Assembly: GCA_023397675.1 (NCBI GenBank)
Contig: JAEWTV010000102.1
Location: 1 to 64,000, forward strand
Reading direction: 5' to 3'
Source: Bacillota bacterium
GTDB lineage: Bacteria > Bacillota > Clostridia > Acetivibrionales > JANLFN01
Length of the DNA: 64,000 nt
Position numbers and translations under genes: made by a program. Position 1 is the stretch's first letter; each line of letters begins with the position of its first letter. This document shows positions 34,531 to 42,561 of this stretch, piece by piece. Below the pieces are notes generated by a model. It saw only the letters and a list, made by a program, of their open reading frames with translations. It had not been told where the DNA came from and did not search any database.

Positions 34531-35979
34531 TTGTTAAATAAAGTTAAAGTTAGTTTACAGCCCATTGCTGGAAAGATAAATATGCCTACTGTTTTAAAAA
34601 CAGCTATACTTCCAGGTGACTCAATGGAAAGATTATTTATTGCAACCCAGGTAGGAGAGATCTTTTGCATTGGAAACGGAGTTATAAGAACTTTTTTAGA
34701 TATTCGCCCCAGGATCATAATACTGGGCTTTTCTGGCGGTAAGTATGACGAACGTGGATTAATAGGGCTGGCATTTCATCCCCAGTTTCATTATAATGGC
34801 CTATTTTATCTTCATTATTCATTAGCTGGAACACAAGGTCCAGGTGCTCTTCCCAGTCCACAAGTTTCAAGACAAGGTCTTCCGGAATTTTTTAAGCCTA
34901 ACCCTTGCGACCTCAGAACCTTAAATCAAAAATGGATACATAGAGAAATTAATTATGATCATATTGATGCAGTTGAAGAATGGTCTTTGCAATCCAATGG
35001 CCAATCTCAAAGACGCCGTACATTACTTAATATAAGAAGACCATTTTTTAACCATAATGGCATCAACAGCTTGAATTTTTCACCTGAAACAGGAAAACTT
35101 GTTTTAACAGTAGGAGATGGCGGATCTGGCTATGATCCATTTAATCTAAGCCAGAACGATATGGAAATTGCCGGTAAAATAATAGAAATTGATGTAGCAA
35201 AGAATACTTTTTATAATAATCCACCAGTGGTAACACGTTTTGATGAACTTCCCGCACCTATTCAGGAAACTCTTACGGTAATTGCGAAAGGGACTCGCAA
35301 TATCCCCGGCATTTCATTTCAAAGGTTTTATAACCAGTACGTCAAATATGTAGGAATTGTAGGACAGGACCTGGTAGAGTCAATTTATTCATTCATAAAC
35401 TATAAGCCAATACCGGTTCTTCAGCTTATTCAAGCTTCTTTAATGAAAACCGTACCTGACCAGGAAGGTTTTATTAACTTTGGCTGGCGAGGATGGGAAG
35501 GTGCCTTTCCCACTTCGATTATAAGAGGCTGTCCTGCAAATCCAACTTTGGATGAGAAAACAATTGCTTACTATGATGATGCAGTAATTACTTCGACACA
35601 GCGTATTCCACCTCTGATTAGTTATTTTCACCAAGATCCCCGACCGGATAAATTTGGAGCAACTGCACTTACTGGGGTGCAGTCATATATGGGGAATGGA
35701 ATCCCTGGTTTAACCGGAAGTGTTGTGTTTACTGATTTTGCTCAAAATGAAGGTTCTCAACCTCCAATCAGAGGAGTTTTAGCCTATACCAGGGCAAGAA
35801 CAGATTGTAAACTAAATGATTTTAGTGTTATTGAAACAGATTATAACTTTGGATCTCAATCAGCTTATTATACCAGTTTAGGAACCAATCTGGATCAAAC
35901 CAGGCTATATTTAGGTGTTTATGGCTCTATGAATGTGACTGATTTTAACCAAGGTACTGTTTTTGAAATTGGTCCATGA
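34531..35979 (+). CDS. PQQ-dependent sugar dehydrogenase-like beta-propeller protein
   Basis: A 482-residue glucose/sorbosone dehydrogenase-like six-bladed propeller. The TTG at 34531 is the start, with AAAGGAG 11 bases upstream and a stop codon in frame just before it. Visible are RLFIATQVGEIFCI, GLIGLAFHPQFHYNGLFYLHYS, the HNGINSLNFSPETGKLVLTVGDGG blade (with the family His) and NFGWRGWEGAFPTS. There is no signal peptide, although relatives are periplasmic or secreted, and PQQ synthesis is unlikely in clostridia, so a redox role is doubtful. A scaffold or binding role is an alternative. The membrane-protein gene follows by 56 bases. Confidence 0.78.
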   Translation: MLNKVKVSLQPIAGKINMPTVLKTAILPGDSMERLFIATQVGEIFCIGNGVIRTFLDIRPRIIILGFSGGKYDERGLIGLAFHPQFHYNGLFYLHYSLAGTQGPGALPSPQVSRQGLPEFFKPNPCDLRTLNQKWIHREINYDHIDAVEEWSLQSNGQSQRRRTLLNIRRPFFNHNGINSLNFSPETGKLVLTVGDGGSGYDPFNLSQNDMEIAGKIIEIDVAKNTFYNNPPVVTRFDELPAPIQETLTVIAKGTRNIPGISFQRFYNQYVKYVGIVGQDLVESIYSFINYKPIPVLQLIQASLMKTVPDQEGFINFGWRGWEGAFPTSIIRGCPANPTLDEKTIAYYDDAVITSTQRIPPLISYFHQDPRPDKFGATALTGVQSYMGNGIPGLTGSVVFTDFAQNEGSQPPIRGVLAYTRARTDCKLNDFSVIETDYNFGSQSAYYTSLGTNLDQTRLYLGVYGSMNVTDFNQGTVFEIGP

Positions 35980-36035
35980 TTCATAATTATAAAATTTAAT
36001 TTTGAACTGGTATCTCCTTATAGGAGGCAATTAAT

Positions 36036-36548
36036 TTGGAAAAAATGAGTATAGGCAGGTTTATTTGCATTGGAGGAATATTGACAGCAATAACTATACT
36101 ATTCCAATCGGCTCCTGTATTTTTACCTACGATTGGGATGGCCTTAAGTCCATTAAGTACTCTGCCTGTTGCGATATCAGCCGCTTCTAATATTGCTCTC
36201 GGCTTTAGTGTATTTTTATCTTCCACATTGATTCTTATTATAGTCAGTGCACAGGAGGCAATAATCCTGCTTTTTACCACCGGACTGCTAGGTATCGTTA
36301 TCGGAACATTACTTTATAGGAAGGGAATAATAATTTCCATATTATTTTCAAGCATAGCATTATCTCTTGGGATGATATTTTTAACCTATATAATAGGTAT
36401 TTCAGGGTTTGTCGATTTAACCAATTCGTTATCAGTTCCTCTGACTTTTGTAATTTTTTTATCCTTTTCACTTGTTTACGCGAGCATCTGGAATATCTAC
36501 CTTAGAAAATTCGTGAATTATCTGATAAAAATTAATCTGATTAGTTGA
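36036..36548 (+). CDS. Unknown polytopic membrane protein
   Basis: A 170-residue protein with about five hydrophobic helices and only short loops. The TTG at 36036 is the likely start (AGGAGG eight bases upstream); an ATG at 36045 is too far away. The layout resembles the small substrate-binding (S) components of ECF vitamin transporters, with SAASNIALGFSVFLSS in mid-protein, but no specific family is recognised. It follows the propeller gene closely and is probably cotranscribed. The next 280 bases show no supportable gene. Confidence 0.6.
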   Translation: MEKMSIGRFICIGGILTAITILFQSAPVFLPTIGMALSPLSTLPVAISAASNIALGFSVFLSSTLILIIVSAQEAIILLFTTGLLGIVIGTLLYRKGIIISILFSSIALSLGMIFLTYIIGISGFVDLTNSLSVPLTFVIFLSFSLVYASIWNIYLRKFVNYLIKINLIS

Positions 36549-36831
36549 TTTCATTTTGACTATTTAATTGAATAGTGAAGTATATTTTCTTTATCTAAAA
36601 AGACACGATGAAAGCCTAAGCATCATCTATGGCTCGTGGTGTCACCTATACTCATAGTAACAGTATATTGAAAACCACCTTGGACGACCCGTTAAAAATT
36701 GGTAAATAGGAGTATTGAAAACAGTAGTTGCATACAGGAATGGAAAAAGCCAAACACCATTTGGACTTTGAAGGAAAAAATGCAGTTACTATAAGAGAAA
36801 TAAAAAAATTAAATTAAAAGCCGCCCCAACA

Positions 36832-37353
36832 TTATGTAAACGCGCTTGCAATTTTTGAGCTGAATTCCATGAAGTCTTTTGCATCAATAAATTGAAAGAA
36901 TATTACTAAAAGATTTGTTACAAATACCCCTTTTTCATATTTAACAATAACACCCCAGTCAAGTTCGTTATATCCATGATCTATTACCCATTTATCGATC
37001 GCTTTCTTGATCATACTTGGTAAAAAAGTTATACAAAAACAGAATAATCCTCCACATATTTCAATTATATAAACAGGAGTCGCTGATTCAGCCTTCTTAC
37101 CTGTATCCATAAAAGGTTTTAACAAACCCAAAGTTTTATCATTTGAATCATTCATTTCTTTTAATGCATCCGCCGTACTTTTTTTTGTGGTTACTTCTAG
37201 TTTGATGCTACTATTTACAAATTCTATTTTTTCTTTTTCTTGGTTTTTATATTGAAGACCTTGATAGTTAGCCCATATCATACATTCTAAATTTGCAATG
37301 AGTATTATGACAAAATATATAACAAATACATATTTTAAAGATTTATTTCCCAA
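36832..37353 (-). CDS. Hypothetical membrane protein
   Basis: A 173-residue protein. The TTG at 37353 has GGAGG eight bases upstream, whereas the frame-opening ATG at 37404 has none. One helix spans about residues 6-26 (FVIYFVIILIANLECMIWANY). A charged, probably helical segment of about 55 residues and a second hydrophobic stretch around 94-112 follow. The C-terminal half (WVIDHGYNELDWGVIVKYEKGVFVTNLLVIFFQFIDAKDFMEF) looks globular. No family is recognised. It lies in an accessory region between a decayed HNH gene and a membrane protein, with no operon partner. Confidence 0.55.
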   Translation of the reverse strand: MGNKSLKYVFVIYFVIILIANLECMIWANYQGLQYKNQEKEKIEFVNSSIKLEVTTKKSTADALKEMNDSNDKTLGLLKPFMDTGKKAESATPVYIIEICGGLFCFCITFLPSMIKKAIDKWVIDHGYNELDWGVIVKYEKGVFVTNLLVIFFQFIDAKDFMEFSSKIASAFT

Positions 37354-37474
37354 ACTTCGTACCTCCAATGGTTTAGGTTTTCCTCGGTTTATCACTTTTA
37401 GCATTATAAGTTATATTAAGTATACCACTGTATTAATACACTTTCTAAAATTTATATTCGAAAAATCTCATTAG

Positions 37475-37781
37475 TCATTGTCTTTCTATGATACATTTCT
37501 TACACACATATTCCCACTTACTTTTATCCCAAAAGGGTATCCTGTCTCCAGATTGAAGTATGGATAATAAACCACTATAAACTTGATCTTCTTTTACCTT
37601 TGAAACAGCTGTCACATAAAGGTTCTTTAGTTAAGTATCTCTTGCTCTATCTTTCCCATATACTGTAGTAACTAGGTTCCTTTGTGCTCTCATTCATGTT
37701 TACATTTAGCCCACTATGCTTGTCGCAGTTGGTTTCACTGGTCAGTTCAGGACATTTGGGATGCTTACATAGCTTTAAAGT
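37475..37781 (-). pseudogene. Decayed phage-type HNH endonuclease
   Basis: No intact frame, but the minus strand reads in pieces as an HNH nuclease of the phage/mobile-element type. A zinc-knuckle start LCKHPKCPELTS..NCDKHSG is followed by YYSIWER, an in-frame TAG, then SKRYLTKEPLCDSCFK. After a +1 shift, VYSGLLSILQSGDRIPFWDKSKWEYVCKKC ends at a stop at 37475. The two CxxC pairs (CDSC and CKKC) and the RYL..EPLC context are family hallmarks, while the catalytic DHI region has been lost. It has at least one nonsense and one frameshift and no start codon. Confidence 0.72.
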
Positions 37782-38030
37782 TTAATCGGAATTTCACTTA
37801 GCTTCCATCCATTAGTTAAAAACCAGGCAGTGTCAAAAGAAGAAAGTTTAATGTCTCCAAATATAAAAGAATATAAATACAGCCCTGAGAATTCTTCCTC
37901 AAAGGGCTAATAACTATGTTCTTTCAAAATATTATTTTAGTATATTAATCAAAAAAAGCGGACAACTTTAACGTTTTTTAATATACTTAATTCTGCTTAC
38001 TTAACAACAATATATATATTAAACCTGAAA

Positions 38031-38130
38031 AGGTGCTAGGTAAATTAACCCTGATAAGGCATCGGTGCCTACGCACCGATAATCCTTAAGCACCTCGCTC
38101 CCCCCATGTGAAAAGTAAATGGTGGAGGGT
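38031..38130. other. Structured intergenic element (nested hairpins)
   Basis: Arms nest at three levels: AGGTGCT (38031-38037) / AGCACCT (38089-38095), TAAGG (38055-38059) / CCTTA (38084-38088), and ATCGGTGC (38061-38068) / GCACCGAT (38073-38080) with a 4-nt loop. A second, weaker hairpin, CTCCCCCCAT / ATGGTGGAGGG, follows. The rest of 37782-38030 has only a short AGCCCT/AGGGCT hairpin (about 37881-37908). No known RNA class is recognised. Confidence 0.6.
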
Positions 38131-38145
38131 CAGGGAGTTGCCATA

Positions 38146-38967
38146 TTAATATCTTTTAAGAATATCAGGCTGGGGGATAGCCCCTTCTTTCCTCTTCATT
38201 GTAACTCCATCACATAATTCAAACAAGTCATTTCTCCATTGAATGTTATCGAAATTATTTAAATCATCAACTTCAGCACCGAATAAATACCTTTTCCCAT
38301 TACTTAATACTCCAAATTTTACTGCGTGCGATCTAGGTTTCCTAAAAAGACCAACTAATTGAGGTGCTCCACCACAAGTTTTATCCGCTATATTAAATAA
38401 TGTATCACAGAAACAATGAAATACATTACGGCTTGTTCCAACGTTTAATCCTTTATTATATCTTTTATAATTTTGGTCAAATTCTATTGAGCCAGTACCC
38501 ATTAGCGCAAGAGTATCCGAGTTTTTCGGCAGATCAATGACTTTATATTCCCAGCCTAAAGATCTCCTCCATTCAATAAGATAACAACTGAATTCTTTCC
38601 CATTGTTTTCACGAGATAGATGTACAATTTGCAATACATCAGAAGTAATATTCTTAACCTCATGAGGATATTTTTCAAATACACTATTCAACTTTTCTAA
38701 TACAACATAGAATTTTTGTTCACACGAAAATTCTTCTCTAAAAAGAAGCCCACAATCAGCCATTTCAACTATCTGAGACATCACAATTGAGGGAAACAAA
38801 ACCTCCCCACAATATCCAAATATATCAGGATAATTATTACATGCAAAAACTTTTCTCGCATAATCAAATGATGCTTCATTACCCCATGAAATTCTACTAT
38901 CGCTGGCAATGTAAGCAGAGCATGGACCCCTTTGGTCAACTCCTAACCAAGCAACAACAAGAGTCAT
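38146..38967 (-). CDS. Proteasome-like Ntn-hydrolase family protein (putative)
   Basis: A 273-residue protein from the ATG at 38967 (GGGAGG seven bases upstream; the frame is open to 39081 across a repeat). After Met removal it would begin TLVVAWLGVDQRG. A candidate N-terminal nucleophile Thr1 is followed by ASDSRIS (Asp22) and YARKVF (Lys38), the same order as Thr1, Asp17 and Lys33 of proteasome and HslV beta subunits. FGYCGEVLFPSIVMSQIVE follows, where proteasome subunits have a similar GDV segment. The C-terminal half (VFHCFCDTLFNIADKTCGGAPQLVGLFRK) is not of the proteasome type. Peptidase activity is inference. It sits beside an AlbA_2 regulator in accessory DNA near a tRNA gene. Confidence 0.55.
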   Translation of the reverse strand: MTLVVAWLGVDQRGPCSAYIASDSRISWGNEASFDYARKVFACNNYPDIFGYCGEVLFPSIVMSQIVEMADCGLLFREEFSCEQKFYVVLEKLNSVFEKYPHEVKNITSDVLQIVHLSRENNGKEFSCYLIEWRRSLGWEYKVIDLPKNSDTLALMGTGSIEFDQNYKRYNKGLNVGTSRNVFHCFCDTLFNIADKTCGGAPQLVGLFRKPRSHAVKFGVLSNGKRYLFGAEVDDLNNFDNIQWRNDLFELCDGVTMKRKEGAIPQPDILKRY

Positions 38968-39037
38968 ACCTGTACCTCCCGCTTTATCCTTAATTCTTTT
39001 CAATACTATTAAATACAAGGGAAGAACTCTTATTTCT

Positions 39038-39062
39038 AGACAAAAGAACCGTCCCCCTGTCT
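39038..39062. repeat. REP-like element with GGGGGACGGTTC core
   Basis: AGACA and TGTCT flank AAAGAACCGTCCCCC, the G-rich palindromic unit familiar from clostridial genomes and often associated with REP-type transposases. It lies immediately upstream of the proteasome-like gene and inside the spurious N-terminal extension of its frame. No transposase gene is present here. Confidence 0.6.
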
Positions 39063-39287
39063 TTGTCAAAACTAATGTCAAATAAAATAGTTAAGTGCAT
39101 AAACAAATCTATCATCACAATACCTTCTACTTATCAATGAAAGAAAGATTAAGTTTCAGAAAATGACGATACTTTATTCAATATTATTAATACAAGCAGT
39201 TCAACTGCAATGCAAATAGCAAAAAAAGCAAATAAATACTAAGTAATTTAGTAGTCTTTGGGGGTGTGAAACCCCCAAATTAAATAC

Positions 39288-40673
39288 CTAAGCATCCTTC
39301 TTTAATCTCCATGCCGAAGCTGAGCCATCTAAACCAGGAACCCGTTCAATATAATTCTCATCTCTCAATTTATAAAATACTGTTTTAACAACATTTTCTG
39401 ATCTTATTCCTGTAATATCACGTGCTTGTGCATTTTTTATAACTTCATTCGTTTCCAAAAATTTAAGTATAATTTCTTCTGGACTTGCAAGAGGAGTATG
39501 TGGTAAAACTACCTTTACATAATTACCCTCCTCAGTTATTATTGGATCTTTAAGTCTCCATTCCTTCATTTTTTGGAAAGCAGTATTTAGACCTTCACCC
39601 ATATCTTTATTAGGAGGTGTTTTATATCTATTAAGAGTCCTTACTATTTTAGGGTTTCTTGAATATCGAGCTTCTAAATAATTATTAACTGTAACATATC
39701 CTGGAAATTTTCCAGGACTCGTAACCTCAATTCTATCATTAAAAATCAGAACTTGAATATCGTCAGAAATTGAATAATCTCTATGAATTATGGCATTTAC
39801 AATAACTTCCCAAATAGTTTCTGGAGGGTATTCAACCTCTTTCAAACCACCTATCGTCCATATCTTTACATTTGACATAATTTCAGTAATCTTTTCTACT
39901 GTCTTATAAATTAATAAATATAATGGTCCCTCAATTGTATGTTGTTCTTTAAGATGATCACGTTCTGGCTCATCCTCACGTGTCTCATATCTACTTATCT
40001 TTACACTACACTTCCTAGGCATAATTGCAGAAGGTAATTTACTAAATAATAGTATTCCAGCAGCTCTTGGTTCCCAAGTTTTTCTATCTACTAAATTTTG
40101 ATTTAGAACAAACTCAATAGGATCACTTTTAGGGGATACTTCAGTCAAAAAACTATTTAATTCTTCAGAGTCTACAATATCCTCTGTTAAAGCATCAACA
40201 ATAATCTGATCTTCAAAAGATGACATACCCTTTGCATAAGAAAGCTCGATTATTCTTTGAGGAGCTAATGGTATTGATTGAGCAGAAACGCGTTGATATA
40301 CTGTTTTATCGGATGTTTGGTGCACAGATGAACTTTTTTCAATAATTATATGTAGTACATATCCAGTAAGTATTTTGCATGTTAAAAAACTGATTTTCAT
40401 ATCTAAGGTAGGAATGACTTCTGTTAAAGCTTGGATGTGTGAATTATAGTCTTCGATACGCAAAGCACCTTTCCATCTTTTTTCAGGAATAGCTTCATCA
40501 CTGTCATCTGCTATTCCAATTACAATTTCTCCACCATCTGAATTTGCAAAAGCCACAGCTATCTTTTGAATTTTTTTTGGTTGTATTTCATAAGCCTTTC
40601 TATCAAAAGAGTGCCCTTCCTGCATACTACACAACTCGAGTGCCTCATTTTTTGTTAATTCTCTAATATCCAT
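39288..40673 (-). CDS. AlbA_2 (Schlafen-type) DNA-binding / HATPase regulator, COG2865-like
   Basis: A 461-residue protein; the ATG at 40673 has GGAGG six bases upstream and the frame is open to 40742. Domains are AlbA_2 (about 15-130, with the GGEIVIGIADD strand), a linker, a HATPase-like domain (about 260-400, with VNAIIHRDYSISDDIQVLIFNDRIEVTSPGKFPG), and a C-terminal winged helix. The AlbA_2 domain normally carries E..EFK-type motifs; here EGHSFDRKAYEIQPKKIQK holds that place. Such proteins occur in defence or mobile-element loci and may be regulators or effectors. It is upstream of the proteasome-like gene with about 300 bases between. The region 40743-40925 upstream is AT-rich and apparently promoter-bearing. 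Confidence 0.82.
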   Translation of the reverse strand: MDIRELTKNEALELCSMQEGHSFDRKAYEIQPKKIQKIAVAFANSDGGEIVIGIADDSDEAIPEKRWKGALRIEDYNSHIQALTEVIPTLDMKISFLTCKILTGYVLHIIIEKSSSVHQTSDKTVYQRVSAQSIPLAPQRIIELSYAKGMSSFEDQIIVDALTEDIVDSEELNSFLTEVSPKSDPIEFVLNQNLVDRKTWEPRAAGILLFSKLPSAIMPRKCSVKISRYETREDEPERDHLKEQHTIEGPLYLLIYKTVEKITEIMSNVKIWTIGGLKEVEYPPETIWEVIVNAIIHRDYSISDDIQVLIFNDRIEVTSPGKFPGYVTVNNYLEARYSRNPKIVRTLNRYKTPPNKDMGEGLNTAFQKMKEWRLKDPIITEEGNYVKVVLPHTPLASPEEIILKFLETNEVIKNAQARDITGIRSENVVKTVFYKLRDENYIERVPGLDGSASAWRLKKDA

Positions 40674-40928
40674 TATAAGCCTCCAAGATAAAAGAATTGT
40701 CAATAATAACATAATAATGCTCATATGTGTATTTTTCAACAATGTTTTGTAAATTATTAACTTCTAATAATTGTATTTTTTGATGTTAAAAAGTAAACTG
40801 AAATAACCAATTTAAAAAAATAAAAAACTAAAAGTAAATAAAAAACTTACTACTCGTTTCATTTTGTACTCCATCCCGTTACTGTAAAGCCACCCTTAAA
40901 ATAATAAGTGTTCGTATAATACTCGTTT

Positions 40929-41078
40929 GGTGGAGATGAGGGGGATCGACCGTCTACTTCGCTTTGCTCGCATACTTCTGAGTCGCCACCCGTAGCAGGT
41001 CCTGGCTCCTCACTTGTCGCTGAAAACGTGCATTTAGCACGTTTCCTTAACGCTCCAAGCCGCTAGGTTCGATCCCCC
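40929..41078 (-). other. Structured element ending in a copy of the tRNA-Ala 3' end
   Basis: On the minus strand the element starts GGGGGATCGAACC (41078-41066) and ends GGTCGATCCCCC (40951-40940), a long-range 12-bp closing stem, followed by CTCATCTCCACCA, identical to the end of the neighbouring tRNA-Ala including CCA. Inside is a perfect hairpin AAACGTGC-5-GCACGTTT. The 24 bases 40926-40949 repeat 41135-41158 exactly. It is not a canonical tRNA and not a recognisable tmRNA; a tRNA-derived mobile element or an attachment-site relic are the main options. Confidence 0.6.
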
Positions 41079-41099
41079 TTCAAACATCTATGAACATGA

Positions 41100-41129
41100 A
41101 AAAGGTACTACCATGTGGTAGTACCTTTT
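41100..41129 (-). terminator. Terminator of the tRNA-Ala gene
   Basis: AAAAGGTACTACC (41100-41112) pairs perfectly with GGTAGTACCTTTT (41117-41129) around a 4-nt loop; on the minus strand TTTTTCATG follows. It is 8 bases past the CCA end. Confidence 0.9.
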
Positions 41130-41136
41130 CATGTTT

Positions 41137-41212
41137 TGGTGGAGATGAGGGGGATCGAACCCCTTACCTCTTGACTGCCAGTCAAGCGCTCTCCCAGGTG
41201 AGCTACACCCCC
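41137..41212 (-). tRNA. tRNA-Ala (GGC anticodon)
   Basis: A 76-base minus-strand cloverleaf with encoded CCA. The acceptor arm GGGGGTG / CATCTCC contains the alanine-identity G3-U70 pair and discriminator A. The D arm is AGCTCACCTGGGAGAGC, the anticodon arm has CTTGA, loop CTGGCAG and TCAAG, and the T arm is GGGGTTCGATCCCC. Its 3' part (24 bases) is duplicated about 200 bases away. A TATAAT only 2 bases upstream is too close to be its promoter. Confidence 0.97.
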
Positions 41213-41371
41213 ATATTATACATGTGAGATAATTTTAGCATATGCCGTATACTATTACAATATGGTATATAATTTTCTAAACCTTGCCTTATATCCCGTC
41301 TTGAAATATAATATAACAAGTTAGATGTTTATCAAATAGTATTGTATTTCCACTGAAAGGATGAAGACCAA

Positions 41372-42406
41372 ATGTCCAGAACAATAATCAAGGAACTAGA
41401 CCCGTTTTTTGAAACTATCGGCCTTTTGGCTTTATGCTCCCGCTTGGATAAAATACGGGAAGAGACTAAAAAAACCCTTTCAGAGGCCGGCTATGATGGA
41501 GAAAAATTCTATGAACAGCATTTAAGCATCTTCGAAATATATATCAAGACATTTACAAAACATATGGTTGTCAGTCCAGAGGATTTGGTCTTTTTTAATG
41601 ATGGTGACTCCAGCTATTTTTTAATCCTGCTGTCTTTGCTTATAGACAATAAAGATTTGCTTCCTTCCATCGATAAGCTGGATAACAAAGAAATAAACGA
41701 TGGAATAATTGAAATATATGAAGCTCTTTTTGATACGCATGCAAAATCAGTTAAACTGGACAGCTTTACTGAAATAATACAGTTTATAGATAGTACAGAC
41801 CTTTCGGAACAGGCGAAATGGAAGCTCATGCGTATTATGCAAGACCCAAAGCAAATGCTTCAAAAATTAGTTGCAGCAATAAACAATAACCTGGAAGCCT
41901 ATAAAAAGGCATTAAAAGAAATAAACAAGCCTTTGTCCATGTTGACTGATGAATACTATAAAACAATTCAAGACAAAAGTGATAGGGTTTTTAACAAACT
42001 TCAGGATTCTCTGTCCAAAACTTCGGTTATTTACCCGACTATGGTATTCCCACTTTCTCAGATGATCTTTGAAAAAAGCTGCTATTACGGACTTCTTTGT
42101 AAAAAGGTTTTAAAAGATGAGCAAAGCGATCAGTTTTCTTCTAAGGAGTCACTGCAAATTAAACTAAAAGCAATTAGTGATAAAAGCAAGCTTGAAATAC
42201 TGACCTCTTTAAAGTCCAGTCCCAAATACAATCTTGAAATTGCCGAGCAATTGGGTCTAACTGCTGCAACAATGTCTCACCATATGAGTGTTTTACTTAC
42301 CTGTGGATTTGTTGGGGTAGAAAAACGTAATGGACGTGTATATTATAATCTGGATAAAACAGCTGCAAAGCAATTTATTGAAGAACTGGAACAATTATTA
42401 TTGTAG
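41372..42406 (+). CDS. ArsR-type regulator with long helical N-terminal domain
   Basis: A 344-residue protein. The C-terminal 80 residues form an ArsR-like winged helix (IKLKAISDKSKLEILTSLKSSPKYNLEIAEQLGLTAATMSHHMSVLLTCGFVGVEKRNGRVYYNLD), three times shorter than the protein. The N-terminal 250 residues are mostly helical and resemble no named ligand domain. GAAAGGATGA precedes the ATG. It is followed, after a terminator, by an ABC exporter gene whose promoter is flanked by TTAGA/TCTAA palindromes, the probable operator, and a TTAGAT half-site also occurs upstream of the regulator itself. The ABC exporter is the likely target; the effector is unknown. Confidence 0.85.
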   Translation: MSRTIIKELDPFFETIGLLALCSRLDKIREETKKTLSEAGYDGEKFYEQHLSIFEIYIKTFTKHMVVSPEDLVFFNDGDSSYFLILLSLLIDNKDLLPSIDKLDNKEINDGIIEIYEALFDTHAKSVKLDSFTEIIQFIDSTDLSEQAKWKLMRIMQDPKQMLQKLVAAINNNLEAYKKALKEINKPLSMLTDEYYKTIQDKSDRVFNKLQDSLSKTSVIYPTMVFPLSQMIFEKSCYYGLLCKKVLKDEQSDQFSSKESLQIKLKAISDKSKLEILTSLKSSPKYNLEIAEQLGLTAATMSHHMSVLLTCGFVGVEKRNGRVYYNLDKTAAKQFIEELEQLLL

Positions 42407-42419
42407 AATTGGTAACATT

Positions 42420-42455
42420 AGACCTTCTGTTTATATGACAAAAGGTCTTTTTTTA
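42420..42455 (+). terminator. Terminator of the ArsR-type regulator gene
   Basis: AGACCTT (42420-42426) pairs with AAGGTCT (42442-42448) and is followed by TTTTTTT on the plus strand. Confidence 0.85.
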
Positions 42456-42462
42456 CACATAT

Positions 42463-42526
42463 ATTAGATTTTCATCTAATTTTGTTGACTCACGTATAAC
42501 ATTATAGTATTATCTAATTAGTTAGA
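42463..42526 (+). promoter_or_regulatory. Exporter promoter with two flanking palindromic operators
   Basis: A sigma-A type promoter TTGACT (42485-42490), 17-base spacer, TATTAT (42508-42513) is bracketed by ATTAGAT-TTTC-ATCTAAT (42463-42480) and TCTAA-TTAG-TTAGA (42513-42526). Both dyads share the TTAGA/TCTAA half-site with the same 4-base spacer, placed upstream of -35 and on the start side of -10. This is a typical layout for cooperative repression by the adjacent ArsR-type regulator. Confidence 0.75.
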
Positions 42527-42561
42527 CGTAAATCGTATTCACTATTATAAGGGGTGGTCAT

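Noticed and set aside
36700..36820. Short plus-strand frame ending REIKKLN before the hypothetical membrane gene
   Set aside because: It is only about 20-25 codons with no ribosome site and no recognisable family; probably chance or an unidentifiable remnant.
40929..41078. Second functional tRNA or tmRNA gene
   Set aside because: It has tRNA-like T-arm and CCA ends but no proper acceptor partner, D arm or anticodon arm, and no tmRNA tag frame is evident.
41213..41220. TATAAT box just upstream of tRNA-Ala as its promoter
   Set aside because: It is only 2 bases from the mature 5' end, too close for a transcription start upstream of the tRNA; a more distal promoter is needed.
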